NCBI GenBank assembly: GCA_030523725.1
Contig: JAUNHV010000013.1
Span: forward strand, 1 to 32,463
Length of the DNA: 32,463 nucleotides
Direction of reading: 5' to 3'
From: Synergistaceae bacterium
GTDB lineage: Bacteria; Synergistota; Synergistia; Synergistales; Synergistaceae
Made by a program: the position numbers and the translations under genes. The notes beneath the pieces were generated by a model. The model did not search any database. It saw nothing but the letters and a program-made list of their open reading frames with translations, and had not been told where the DNA came from. Positions 1 to 7,586 of the stretch are shown here, piece by piece; positions within the stretch are counted from its first letter, which is position 1; every line of letters starts with the position of its first letter.

Positions 1-200
1 CCCCCCCCCCCGAACCCTTGCGCCGCAAGGGTTTACAACGTTTCGTGCGTGGGGGCTTTAGTTGTAAAGCCCGCCCTTGGCACGAAGCACGGTCTTTTAT
101 GTAAGAAATGGCTTTGCCATTCCCTTTATGTTAGCGTGGCAAAGCCACGCGCTTATGGCTAAAAAAACTTTATATAAGCCGCGTTAGCAGCGCTTTATGA
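1..200. repeat. Gene-free run of GC-rich hairpins after a poly-C tract
   Basis: The window opens with 11 C in a row and then a chain of perfect inverted repeats. Arms lie at 13-21/25-33, at 42-48/80-86 with a nested stem at 53-60/65-72, at 107-112/116-121, and at 134-140/144-150. The third and fourth hairpins share the core TGGCTTTGCCA in opposite orientation. The stretches between them repeat a TTTATG or TTATGGCT-like spacer. The region is far more GC-rich in its stems than the AT-rich genes around it and has no convincing reading frame. It may be a palindromic intergenic repeat cluster or structured transcript; the function is unknown. Confidence 0.6.
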
Positions 201-208
201 CTAAAAAA

Positions 209-236
209 GACGGTAACACGAAATCGTGTTACCGTC
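209..236 (-). terminator. Strong bidirectional terminator after the secretin gene
   Basis: A 13-bp perfect stem (209-221 with 224-236) has a minimal A-rich loop and is flanked by a T run on the plus side and an A run on the other, so it should work in both directions. It sits six bases beyond the secretin stop codon and closes that minus-strand operon. Confidence 0.9.
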
Positions 237-241
237 TTTTT

Positions 242-2044
242 TTATTCCATCAAAATATGCGGAATAGCTATAAAAGCAAGTTGTGATTTGTTATCCTTTT
301 CGCTTCTATTTTTGAAAAGTTCACCCAACAAGGGAATCTTTGAAATTATGGGGATACCTGTTGTTACCTTTGTCTTTGTATGTTCATATAATCCACCGAG
401 AACAAAAAGTTCACCATCACGCACTCGAATTTGCGTTGTTGCTTCGCGATTAGCCGTCTCTGGAACCTCAGATATACCTGATGTCCTGAATTTTACAATA
501 TCGCCAGCTTTTATTGTTATGGTAATTGTGATATAACCATCATTTCCAACAACTGGAGTAAATTCAAGTGTTGGGCCAGTTTCTTGTTCTCTAAACTGCG
601 GATTGCTACTTCTATCCACACCAGTCTGGTAAAGATAATTGTGCGTCAATTTTACAACTGCCTTTTGCCCATTAAGCGTAGCGATAGAAGGAGCAGCCAA
701 AACTTTCCCCTTTTCCTTCGTCTCTATTGCACGAAGACCAGCATCAATCATATGCATGGCATGATCAACTACTGCCGTTGGTGTATTAAGTGCTGTTTCC
801 GTTGCCACAATAGGAAGTTGACCTTGCTTTGTTTCACCGGTTGGGTTCACGTTGGGGACAACTCCCCCACCATAGTCCGTGTATCTTGCAGAAATTCCCT
901 TATTGCTGAAAGAAGCTATAAGACCATTATTCACTATATTGATCAGTTTTTCCACTTCCATATCAGCATCGTCTTTTACCTCGATAAGTCGAGCTTCCAA
1001 CATAACTTGTTTAGATGGCTTGTCAAGGCGAGTTATCATATCAGAAATTTGGACATGATCATCATGCGTAGCACGGATGTAAAGAGTTCTTAATCTTTCA
1101 TTTATGGTTATACCATTTTTAAGATCAAACATCTCCTTCAAATTTGCAACAATATCCTTAACACTTGCATAATAAATTGGATATTCCCGTACAATAAAGC
1201 GTCCCGTAGCACGAGCAATATTTTCCTTTGTACCAACAATTAACGTATTGCCAATGACACTATAGGAAATCTTATAAGTGTTAATTAAGTACGAAAACAC
1301 ATCGCAAAAACGGGACGATTCAAATTTTAATGATAACTCAGGATTTGGGAGCTCAAAGTCTGCCATAAAGTTCATCTTTAATTTTTCAGCCATAAAGCGA
1401 AGTAGATCATGCAAATAAATTCGTCTAAAATCCATAGCAATTTTAGTTTTGTTATTTATTGGGTCATCACTACTTCTTTGATTTGGTTTAATTTTACGAA
1501 GATCTTCTTCTGGAAACTTGTCTGCAGTTTCAACATAAAATTGAAATAATGTGCTACCTTCCGCACCATTGCAGCGTTTAACTACAAGTTTCTTGTTAGA
1601 AACAAATTTAAAAAATAGTTGATTATCCTTCATAGAAATATCTACACGCTGACACAGAGGGATCTGTGAAAAAAAGGTAAAGGTTTTATTGACTGAAACA
1701 TCAATTTGCGAGAAGCCTAAAAGCGATGAATCATTATGCTTAGGTTTTTTCGCTATGATATTACAATCACGAGGAGTTAACAAAATTTCCAAAAAATTTT
1801 CTGCATCATTTATGCTATAGCTCGGTAAATTTTCACCGGCAATCTCAAATAACATTTGAGAAGCTCCAAGTTGCCCCGCCTTTATACCATATATAACAGA
1901 TGGCTGGTTAGTCTTTGTAATTTGTGTCGCCTCATCTGCGTTTGTAGGAGTGGTATAAAAAACGGATAAGGCAATCAACAACAGGAAAACTTTATTCAGG
2001 ATTAATTTTAACCTATTTTTGTAACATAAATATTTCCTTGCCAT
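242..2044 (-). CDS. Secretin (PilQ/GspD family outer-membrane channel)
   Basis: Predicted outer-membrane secretin of a type IV pilus or type II-like secretion machine. A basic, hydrophobic signal peptide (about residues 1-38, ending near TNA) is followed by an AMIN-like beta-rich region (about 50-170), a short STN/N0-like domain (about 205-275), one N1 repeat (about 285-345) and the C-terminal secretin barrel (about 350-600). The C-terminus shows the family signature VRDGELFVLGGL, then GIPIISKIPLLGELF, then an AFIAIPHIL ending. A single N1 domain and the AMIN-like start resemble PilQ more than GspD. An ATG at 2044 is taken as start; a TTG at 2050 is closer to the AGAGGA ribosome site and is equally possible. 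The start overlaps the upstream gene by about 37 bases, suggesting translational coupling. A secretin implies an outer membrane. Confidence 0.9.
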   Translation of the reverse strand: MARKYLCYKNRLKLILNKVFLLLIALSVFYTTPTNADEATQITKTNQPSVIYGIKAGQLGASQMLFEIAGENLPSYSINDAENFLEILLTPRDCNIIAKKPKHNDSSLLGFSQIDVSVNKTFTFFSQIPLCQRVDISMKDNQLFFKFVSNKKLVVKRCNGAEGSTLFQFYVETADKFPEEDLRKIKPNQRSSDDPINNKTKIAMDFRRIYLHDLLRFMAEKLKMNFMADFELPNPELSLKFESSRFCDVFSYLINTYKISYSVIGNTLIVGTKENIARATGRFIVREYPIYYASVKDIVANLKEMFDLKNGITINERLRTLYIRATHDDHVQISDMITRLDKPSKQVMLEARLIEVKDDADMEVEKLINIVNNGLIASFSNKGISARYTDYGGGVVPNVNPTGETKQGQLPIVATETALNTPTAVVDHAMHMIDAGLRAIETKEKGKVLAAPSIATLNGQKAVVKLTHNYLYQTGVDRSSNPQFREQETGPTLEFTPVVGNDGYITITITIKAGDIVKFRTSGISEVPETANREATTQIRVRDGELFVLGGLYEHTKTKVTTGIPIISKIPLLGELFKNRSEKDNKSQLAFIAIPHILME

Positions 2045-2595
2045 TTCCAAACGATTTCCTCTTTTTTTATTTTTAGTAATAATGCTGTGCCGGAATAAAA
2101 TTTTTGTTTTTCCCTAATAAAAAGTTGCGTATTGCTATCTTCCACTTCAATTATTGCAGTTTTTGTCGATGAATCAAAGTAATATCCTTTGTAGATTACA
2201 TGGGGTGGCGAAACTAAAAGCACCTTGCCATTAGAAAAGAGCCTTTCTTGTGAATTATATGGATCTTCTAATAAGCAATATTCGTTCTCCTCAATTTCAA
2301 AAGCCAAATTTTGTAAATCGCTATCACGATACAAGGACTGATCAGCCATTGTATTTTTCAACCTAGTCCGATGACTAAAAAAGTTTTGATGCACACCAAT
2401 GTTTGCTTGGATCATTTTTGGAGCACGCACATAGCACAAAAGATATACCACAAGCAAGATATTTACCACGATTGCAATATAGAAAATCAATGAAATAGAT
2501 TTGAATATAGAAATTTGTTCGTCTATTGCGATTTTTTTCTCTTGAACTTCGGTTTGGGTACTACGATACTCGGTTAAATGCAACAACGATGCCAT
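2008..2595 (-). CDS. One-TM protein with GspC/PilP-like HR domain, secretin partner
   Basis: 195 residues. A short cytoplasmic N-terminus is followed by one membrane helix (about 36-57), a linker, and a small C-terminal beta domain (about 131-193). That domain begins PPHVIYKGYYFDSSTKTAII, continues with a charged turn and LFIREKQKFYSGTALL, and ends with KIKKEEIVWKWQGNIYVTKIG-type strands. This order (strand, 'kG-y', 'tAiIev', 'f-r', 'l-i', 'v-w-ng-i') matches the homology region of GspC and the globular domain of PilP, which dock onto the N0 domain of secretins. The gene lies directly upstream of the secretin and overlaps it. A GAGGCGG ribosome site precedes the ATG. The family call rests on fold-like pattern and position, not on strong sequence identity. 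Confidence 0.6.
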   Translation of the reverse strand: MASLLHLTEYRSTQTEVQEKKIAIDEQISIFKSISLIFYIAIVVNILLVVYLLCYVRAPKMIQANIGVHQNFFSHRTRLKNTMADQSLYRDSDLQNLAFEIEENEYCLLEDPYNSQERLFSNGKVLLVSPPHVIYKGYYFDSSTKTAIIEVEDSNTQLFIREKQKFYSGTALLLKIKKEEIVWKWQGNIYVTKIG

Positions 2596-2623
2596 TTGTC
2601 TACCGCCTCATAATTTTATTTTA

Positions 2624-4018
2624 CTAAGGCTTTTGTCTTTTCCCAATTAATGTCAGGTGCCTTGTCTGCCTGTAAAATATCAAAACAAATATAAAAATCT
2701 GTATTAATGAGGTAAGCGGAAGGGCAAAGCCAAGAGTTGTCATATTCGCATTTTTAATACCACTAAGTAGATAACTTGCAAAAATTCTAATACCAGCAGT
2801 TATAATACCAACAACCATTGGAATCTCCGTTCGCCCTATCCCCATAAAAAATCCCCCAAAGGAAAATACAAAACAAACCAGTAAAACATCAAAAGCAAAT
2901 GATCTTAGATATTGCGTAGCCTTTAGAACAACTTCTTTTTCATTAGTAAAGATGTGAATAAAAACTTCTGGAAATAGCTCCAGTGCTACAAGAATAAATA
3001 TACCTAAAGATGCACAGACTAATATTGACTGCTTTAGCACATTTCGTGCTCTGATGTATTTTTTTGCACCTACACATTGGGCAACCATAGCCCCAGTTGC
3101 AATATTAAAACTCATCGGTAGCAACATTGCAAAACCATCTAATTTGGTTACGACACCACAAGCAGCCGCGCCCGTAACCCCCTCCAACTTGCAAACTTGT
3201 CGAACTATAAAGATAAAGGAAAGACCTACTATACTAAACTGAATAGCACTGGGGAAACCGAGTCGTAAAATCCTAAGAAACTTATCTTTATATATTTTGA
3301 ACAGTTTTCTCCCGTGGCTGATCTGATAGTCACGAGCTGTTGCATAGTGATAAGCTAAAAATGCAGAGACACCCTGTGAAGCAACAGTAGCATAGGCAGC
3401 TCCAGCAGCACCTAATTTAAAACCACCTACTAGTAGAAGATCTCCCAAAACATTTAACATGCAGGAAATACCAACAAATATGAGTGGAGATACAGAATCA
3501 CCAAATCCGCGAAAGATAGCAGAAATTCCATTATAAAATAAAACCGTAATTAATCCCATTGAGCAAATAAAAACATAGTCTTTTGTTACAGAAAAACTTT
3601 CTGCTGGTGTTCCAAGAAACTGCACAAATTTATTTATATTGAAACACACAAAACACGAAACTAGAAGTGCGCACAATAGGCAGATTGAAAACTGCGTAGA
3701 TATTGTTTCTTTTATGTCTTTTTTCTGGCCAGCACCATAGTAATTACCTATCATTGTAGTTGTTGCAAAACAAAAACCAATAATAAAAGAGGAGATTGTG
3801 TGCATAAATTCAGCTCCTAATGCTACAGCAGACAATCCAACAGAATCTGTAAAATGTCCTACAATAATCATATCAACTGCACCATAGAGCGCTTGTAGTA
3901 AGTTCGCTAGCACAAGAGGAACAGCAAAGCGAATTAGCTCCGGTCTGATACTGCCCCGCGTTAAATTTTGTGCACCAGGAGAGATGAAATTCCTGATTTG
4001 TCTCACTATTTTATTCAT
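2624..4018 (-). CDS. MATE family multidrug/Na+ antiporter
   Basis: 464-residue integral membrane protein with about 12 hydrophobic helices, the usual length for MATE exporters, which drive drug or metabolite efflux with Na+ or H+. The N-terminal half carries the typical start (IRFAVPLVLANLLQALYGAVDMIIVGHF). A GDSVSPL/GD loop near mid-protein and the internal repeat (LRLGFPSAIQFSIVGLSFIFI) mark the second half. The substrate cannot be read from sequence. The stop lies 28 bases before the GspC/PilP-like gene with no terminator between, so all three minus-strand genes may share a transcript. The ribosome site is weak (GGGAAAGAAG). Confidence 0.92.
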   Translation of the reverse strand: MNKIVRQIRNFISPGAQNLTRGSIRPELIRFAVPLVLANLLQALYGAVDMIIVGHFTDSVGLSAVALGAEFMHTISSFIIGFCFATTTMIGNYYGAGQKKDIKETISTQFSICLLCALLVSCFVCFNINKFVQFLGTPAESFSVTKDYVFICSMGLITVLFYNGISAIFRGFGDSVSPLIFVGISCMLNVLGDLLLVGGFKLGAAGAAYATVASQGVSAFLAYHYATARDYQISHGRKLFKIYKDKFLRILRLGFPSAIQFSIVGLSFIFIVRQVCKLEGVTGAAACGVVTKLDGFAMLLPMSFNIATGAMVAQCVGAKKYIRARNVLKQSILVCASLGIFILVALELFPEVFIHIFTNEKEVVLKATQYLRSFAFDVLLVCFVFSFGGFFMGIGRTEIPMVVGIITAGIRIFASYLLSGIKNANMTTLGFALPLTSLIQIFIFVLIFYRQTRHLTLIGKRQKP

Positions 4019-4055
4019 ATTGTCACTTCTTTCCCGAAATTTCCATGGGTAAACT

Positions 4056-4085
4056 ATAATAGCACATCTTTTTGAAAAAATGCAA
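4056..4085 (-). promoter_or_regulatory. Candidate sigma-A promoter for the MATE-secretin operon
   Basis: On the minus strand TTGCAT (4080-4085) and TATTAT (4056-4061) are 18 bp apart, with a TG one base before the -10 (extended -10). The inferred transcript start is about 30 bases before the MATE ATG. The match is moderate. Confidence 0.5.
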
Positions 4086-4149
4086 AAAATATCTGGGGTA
4101 TAGTCTCGGGAAATCCTTTTCCAAGCTTAATAACTGGATACAGTCTTAT

Positions 4150-4177
4150 TTGACAATTTTTCAATTTTAGATATACT
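4150..4177 (+). promoter_or_regulatory. Candidate sigma-A promoter for the DEAD-box helicase
   Basis: A perfect TTGACA (4150-4155) is 16 bp from TATACT (4172-4177). Transcription would begin near 4184, leaving about 29 leader bases that include the AAAGGAG ribosome site at 4201-4207. The leader is too short to be the long cold-shock type. Confidence 0.7.
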
Positions 4178-4212
4178 ATTCAGGCATTTTTAGTAGTACC
4201 AAAGGAGTTATT

Positions 4213-6057
4213 ATGTTTAGTATATTTGAAAATAACGAAGGAGAAAATAAAGAACAAGCAACAGGTCAAGAACCAATCACTTTTGATATGTACGATCTTG
4301 TAGCACCATTACGACGTGCATTAGCAAGAAAAGGCTTTACAGAACCTATGCCTGTTCAACGTGCCGTATTAGAACAGGAAAATTTGTTAGAAACAGATAT
4401 AATTGTTCAAGCACGTACAGGGAGTGGGAAAACTCTAGCATTCGCTTTACCACTTCTTAATACATTAAATTGTGATGAGATGACGCCTCAAATTTTGGTT
4501 TTGTCCCCCACTCGTGAACTTGCGCAGCAAACTGCACATGAATTTGCATGGCTCAGTTCAGAAATGAAGGGGAAACACTTTCCATGGCATGCAAGAATCG
4601 CAACTCTTGTTGGTGGTATGGATATAGAAAGGCAGATTCGTTCCTTAAGAGATGGCACCTGTATTGTTGTCGGGACACCGGGACGTGTCTTAGATCATAT
4701 TCGTCGCGGCTCATTAAATTTGGAAGATGTACAAACAGTTGTGCTTGACGAAGGAGACAATATGCTAGATATGGGATTCCGTGATGAACTTGAAGGAATC
4801 CTAACAAAAGCTACAAACGCTAAAAGAACATGGCTTTTCTCTGCTACAATGCCAGAGGAAGTTTACAGACTCTCCAAGCAATATTTAGATGCCCCAAAAA
4901 GAATTTCGCTTGTATCTGACGTGACTACCCACACGGATATTACACAAAAGGCATATATTATTCCATCACACAAACGTTTTGAAGGGCTAACAAATGTGCT
5001 TATCTGGGAAGCTCCAAGCAAAGCGTTGGTTTTCTGTGGTACAAAGGTTGAAACTCAGGGTATAGCTGAAAAATTGTGTGACATGGGGTTCAAAGCCACA
5101 GCAATACATGGTGATATGAGCCAAAGAGAAAGAAGTGCCTCACTTTCTGCACTAAAGGCAGGAAGAGTGCAAATTCTCGTTGCCACGGATGTTGCAGCAC
5201 GTGGGCTTGACATAGATGCAGTTAGCCATGTTTTACAATTTGGCTTACCCCAGAGTCTTGAGTCTTTTGTTCATAGAAGTGGCAGAACTGGACGAGCCGG
5301 ACATGAGGGGAGTAACTTAATTCTTTTGACGAGCCGTGAAGCTCGACAATTCAAAATTATGCTCGCACAAGCCCATTCAAAATTACGTATTGACTGGCAA
5401 CCAGCTCCAGACGCCACAGAGATTGATAGTCAAGCTAGAATCCGTTTTGAACAAAATATTATTGAAAATGCCTTGTCAACAGATGATTTCCAAGACTGGG
5501 CTAGTGAATTATTAAAACGTGAAGAACTTCCTATGATTGTTTCAGGACTCCTTGCAAAAGCATATGGTGCTGAACCTTCTGGATTTTCCATTCGGTCAGA
5601 TGTCCAAGCGGAAATGGATAGAGCAAAGCGTCATCAACAAAACGATATGAGAGATACACGAAAAGGCTCTAGCTCATATATTCGTTCCAACATGTTAAAC
5701 GGAATCCGAGTACAATTTGCAGTTGGCAAGGAAGATGGTTGGGATGTAGGACGTTTACTTGGTGCCATTTGTCGTTCTCTTGGTATCGGTAGAGATGATG
5801 TTGGTAATATCAGACTACGCGACACAAGCTCCACCGTTGAGCTTTCACATGAGTGTACTGAACTTATGAAACGCCGTCGCCAACGTATGATACGAGAGGG
5901 ACTCGATGTCGCTGATATTACCCCAATAACTGAACATCAAGCATATTCAAGAAATAGAGACAACAGCTACAGGTCAGACCGTTCTTATGGCAAAAATTAT
6001 GCAGAGAACAGGTCAAGGACTTTTACTAGCCAAAGAATTGTCTTTAAGCGTAAGTAA
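4213..6057 (+). CDS. DEAD-box ATP-dependent RNA helicase (DeaD/CshA-like)
   Basis: 614-residue RNA helicase that unwinds or remodels RNA, likely in ribosome assembly or mRNA decay. All superfamily 2 motifs are present in order: Q motif Gln49, ARTGSGKT 67-74, PTREL 99-103, GG 134-135, TPGR 155-158, motif II at 179-182, SAT 210-212, VFCGTK 273-278, ATDVAARGLD 324-333, HRSGRTGR 354-361. Motif II reads DEGD rather than DEAD; the Asp-Glu pair needed for catalysis is kept. After a linker, a DbpA-type RNA-binding domain appears around 495-560 (GIRVQFAVGKEDGWDVGRLL), then a basic Arg/Ser/Tyr/Asn-rich tail ending VFKRK. This build matches DeaD/CshA/DbpA proteins. Transcribed from its own promoter and followed one base later by a small membrane protein gene. 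Confidence 0.95.
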   Translation: MFSIFENNEGENKEQATGQEPITFDMYDLVAPLRRALARKGFTEPMPVQRAVLEQENLLETDIIVQARTGSGKTLAFALPLLNTLNCDEMTPQILVLSPTRELAQQTAHEFAWLSSEMKGKHFPWHARIATLVGGMDIERQIRSLRDGTCIVVGTPGRVLDHIRRGSLNLEDVQTVVLDEGDNMLDMGFRDELEGILTKATNAKRTWLFSATMPEEVYRLSKQYLDAPKRISLVSDVTTHTDITQKAYIIPSHKRFEGLTNVLIWEAPSKALVFCGTKVETQGIAEKLCDMGFKATAIHGDMSQRERSASLSALKAGRVQILVATDVAARGLDIDAVSHVLQFGLPQSLESFVHRSGRTGRAGHEGSNLILLTSREARQFKIMLAQAHSKLRIDWQPAPDATEIDSQARIRFEQNIIENALSTDDFQDWASELLKREELPMIVSGLLAKAYGAEPSGFSIRSDVQAEMDRAKRHQQNDMRDTRKGSSSYIRSNMLNGIRVQFAVGKEDGWDVGRLLGAICRSLGIGRDDVGNIRLRDTSSTVELSHECTELMKRRRQRMIREGLDVADITPITEHQAYSRNRDNSYRSDRSYGKNYAENRSRTFTSQRIVFKRK

Positions 6058-6058
6058 A

Positions 6059-6313
6059 ATGAAAAAAATATTAAGGTTACTCAGCATATTTTTTTTGATT
6101 TTGTTTTTGCTATCTATGCTTTCATATCTCACACCAAGCGGAAGGCACGGATTGCTTGTGGCAAATGCACGCCTTGCTAAAACAGGTTTTTCCCTTTGGC
6201 AGTATTTTTGGCTTGGAATGGTGTTTAGTTGTGTCGCACTATTTTCATATATCAGTTTAACAAGGCACTATAGAAAAAAATATAACATCGATGACACGGA
6301 AGACAAGAATTAA
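6059..6313 (+). CDS. Small two-TM membrane protein coupled to the helicase gene
   Basis: 84 residues, not recognised. Two hydrophobic helices (about 5-24 and 46-66) flank a loop containing SGRHGLLVANARLAKTGFS; the C-terminus is basic then acidic (RHYRKKYNIDDTEDKN). The ATG at 6059 begins one base after the helicase stop with almost no independent ribosome site, so translation is probably coupled to the helicase. An upstream in-frame ATG at 5987 would add 24 residues inside the helicase gene, but those residues have no membrane-protein character and the later start gives a normal positively charged N-terminus. A terminator follows. The function is unknown. Confidence 0.7.
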   Translation: MKKILRLLSIFFLILFLLSMLSYLTPSGRHGLLVANARLAKTGFSLWQYFWLGMVFSCVALFSYISLTRHYRKKYNIDDTEDKN

Positions 6314-6341
6314 TTCCTTCACAACATACCACTAAAAAGAC

Positions 6342-6388
6342 AAAAAAGATAACAGCTTGAAGCACAGACGTCAAGCTGTTATCTTTTT
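6342..6388. terminator. Bidirectional terminator between convergent genes
   Basis: An 18-19-bp near-perfect stem (6342-6360 with 6371-6388) with a 10-base loop has A-runs on the left and T-runs on the right. It should end both the helicase/membrane-protein transcript and the long minus-strand operon that finishes with nadE. Confidence 0.9.
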
Positions 6389-6393
6389 CTATA

Positions 6394-7143
6394 TCAAAAA
6401 TCTAATTTTGCCATTTTTGCAAATGCTCTTTTGTGTGCAGAACGTTTAAATGCAGCTTCCGCCTTTTGCTTGACAAAATCACTACCTTCACCAGTTGCGA
6501 TAAAGCGATCAAGCTCATCATAGGTCACACCCATTTCTGCCTCATCTGTTTGCCCATCCCAAAGCGAAGCAGTTGGTGGACGATCAATTATCTCTTGTGG
6601 CACTTCAAGATAACGCGCAAGCCGGAAAACCTCGCCCTTTAACAGATCTGAAATTGGCATAAGATCAACACCACTGTCACCAAATTTTGTAAAGTAACCG
6701 AAGTATATTTCATCCTTATTAGAGCCACCACAAACTAAAGCGCCCTGGCTCTGAGCTATTGCAAATAGTGTTGTCATACGCAGACGCGGTTTTATGTTTG
6801 CAACAGCAAGATCACTTACCTTGCCTCCACACGCATTCATTACCTCAGATTTTAGTGTATCAAAAGTACTTGTTAGATCCACTTTAGCAACATTAAAATC
6901 AAATTTGTTTACAAGAAGCATTGCATAATCTTCATCAACCTGCATACTATGACATGGCATAATAACCCCTGTAACATTATTTTTACCAAGAGCACGACAC
7001 AGAAGCACAGCCAAAACTGCAGAATCAATTCCACCACTAATGCCAAGAACAGCTTTGCTTAAATTCGCTTCCCTAAAGGCATTTTGTAACCAATCTACCA
7101 AATTTACCGTTAGCTTTTCTGCATCACGATAAATAGACATCAT
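6394..7143 (-). CDS. nadE: NH3-dependent NAD+ synthetase
   Basis: 249-residue enzyme for the last step of NAD+ synthesis: ATP-dependent amidation of nicotinate adenine dinucleotide using ammonia. The PP-loop SGGIDS is at 36-41. The substrate-binding stretch PRLRMTTLFAIAQ is followed by GGSNKDEIYFGYFTKFGDSGVDLMPI and then LLKGEVFRLARYL, as in the family. There is no nitrilase-type glutaminase domain, so it is the short ammonia-using form. The ATG overlaps the ompH-like stop by four bases (ATGA), so it is the last gene of the operon; a second Met follows directly. A terminator lies just downstream. Confidence 0.95.
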   Translation of the reverse strand: MMSIYRDAEKLTVNLVDWLQNAFREANLSKAVLGISGGIDSAVLAVLLCRALGKNNVTGVIMPCHSMQVDEDYAMLLVNKFDFNVAKVDLTSTFDTLKSEVMNACGGKVSDLAVANIKPRLRMTTLFAIAQSQGALVCGGSNKDEIYFGYFTKFGDSGVDLMPISDLLKGEVFRLARYLEVPQEIIDRPPTASLWDGQTDEAEMGVTYDELDRFIATGEGSDFVKQKAEAAFKRSAHKRAFAKMAKLDF

Positions 7144-7568
7144 TTAGACTCATCTTTCAAAGCTTTTACGACGTCAGCTGTTATATCAACTCCACCATAA
7201 CAGATCTTTTGGCTATCTACCAAGACCGTAACTCCCTTGGATATAGCTACTTTACGTGCGACAAGATTTATCTCCTTTATCGCAGGCTCGATAGCCGCCT
7301 CTTCCTCAATGCGAAGGTCCAACTCAAATTGCTGCAACATTTGGTTTCTAGCCTTTTGGTCCTTTACGTTTGCTGCTCGTTGTTGCAAAGCAGCAAGCTT
7401 TTGTTTCGCTTTTTCCCTAAACTCATCACGAATCTCAGGAATCTTTTTTGAGGCAGCAAAAACCATGTTCTCATTAAAGTAACCTATTTTGCCAGCTGCA
7501 AACGAGATTGCCGCAACACTAGTTAAAATCAATGTAGCTAAAATACTAACTGTGAAAAATTTTTTCAT
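7140..7568 (-). CDS. OmpH/Skp-family periplasmic chaperone-like protein
   Basis: About 142 residues. The signal peptide MKKFFTVSILATLILTSVAAISFAA is followed by a strand (GKIGYFNENMVF), a long Lys/Gln/Ala-rich helical hairpin (about 35-95) and a C-terminal VLVDSQKICYGGVDITADVVKAL, the hallmark of OmpH/Skp proteins that escort outer-membrane proteins through the periplasm. The reading frame stays open to a TTG at 7586, but those six codons are the GAGGAGG ribosome site itself, so the ATG at 7568 is the real start. It follows ctpA by 18 bases and overlaps nadE. In many diderms this gene sits next to bamA/lpxD; here it is with ctpA and nadE. Confidence 0.88.
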   Translation of the reverse strand: MKKFFTVSILATLILTSVAAISFAAGKIGYFNENMVFAASKKIPEIRDEFREKAKQKLAALQQRAANVKDQKARNQMLQQFELDLRIEEEAAIEPAIKEINLVARKVAISKGVTVLVDSQKICYGGVDITADVVKALKDESK

Positions 7569-7586
7569 GACTATAATCCTCCTCAA

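Noticed and set aside
1-200. CRISPR array in the repeat-rich left end
   Set aside because: The hairpins differ in stem sequence and spacing, and there are no uniform repeats with spacers or cas genes.
584-1093. 169-codon open frame opposite the secretin gene
   Set aside because: It is antisense to a clearly coding gene, Cys/His/Ser-rich and without domain character.
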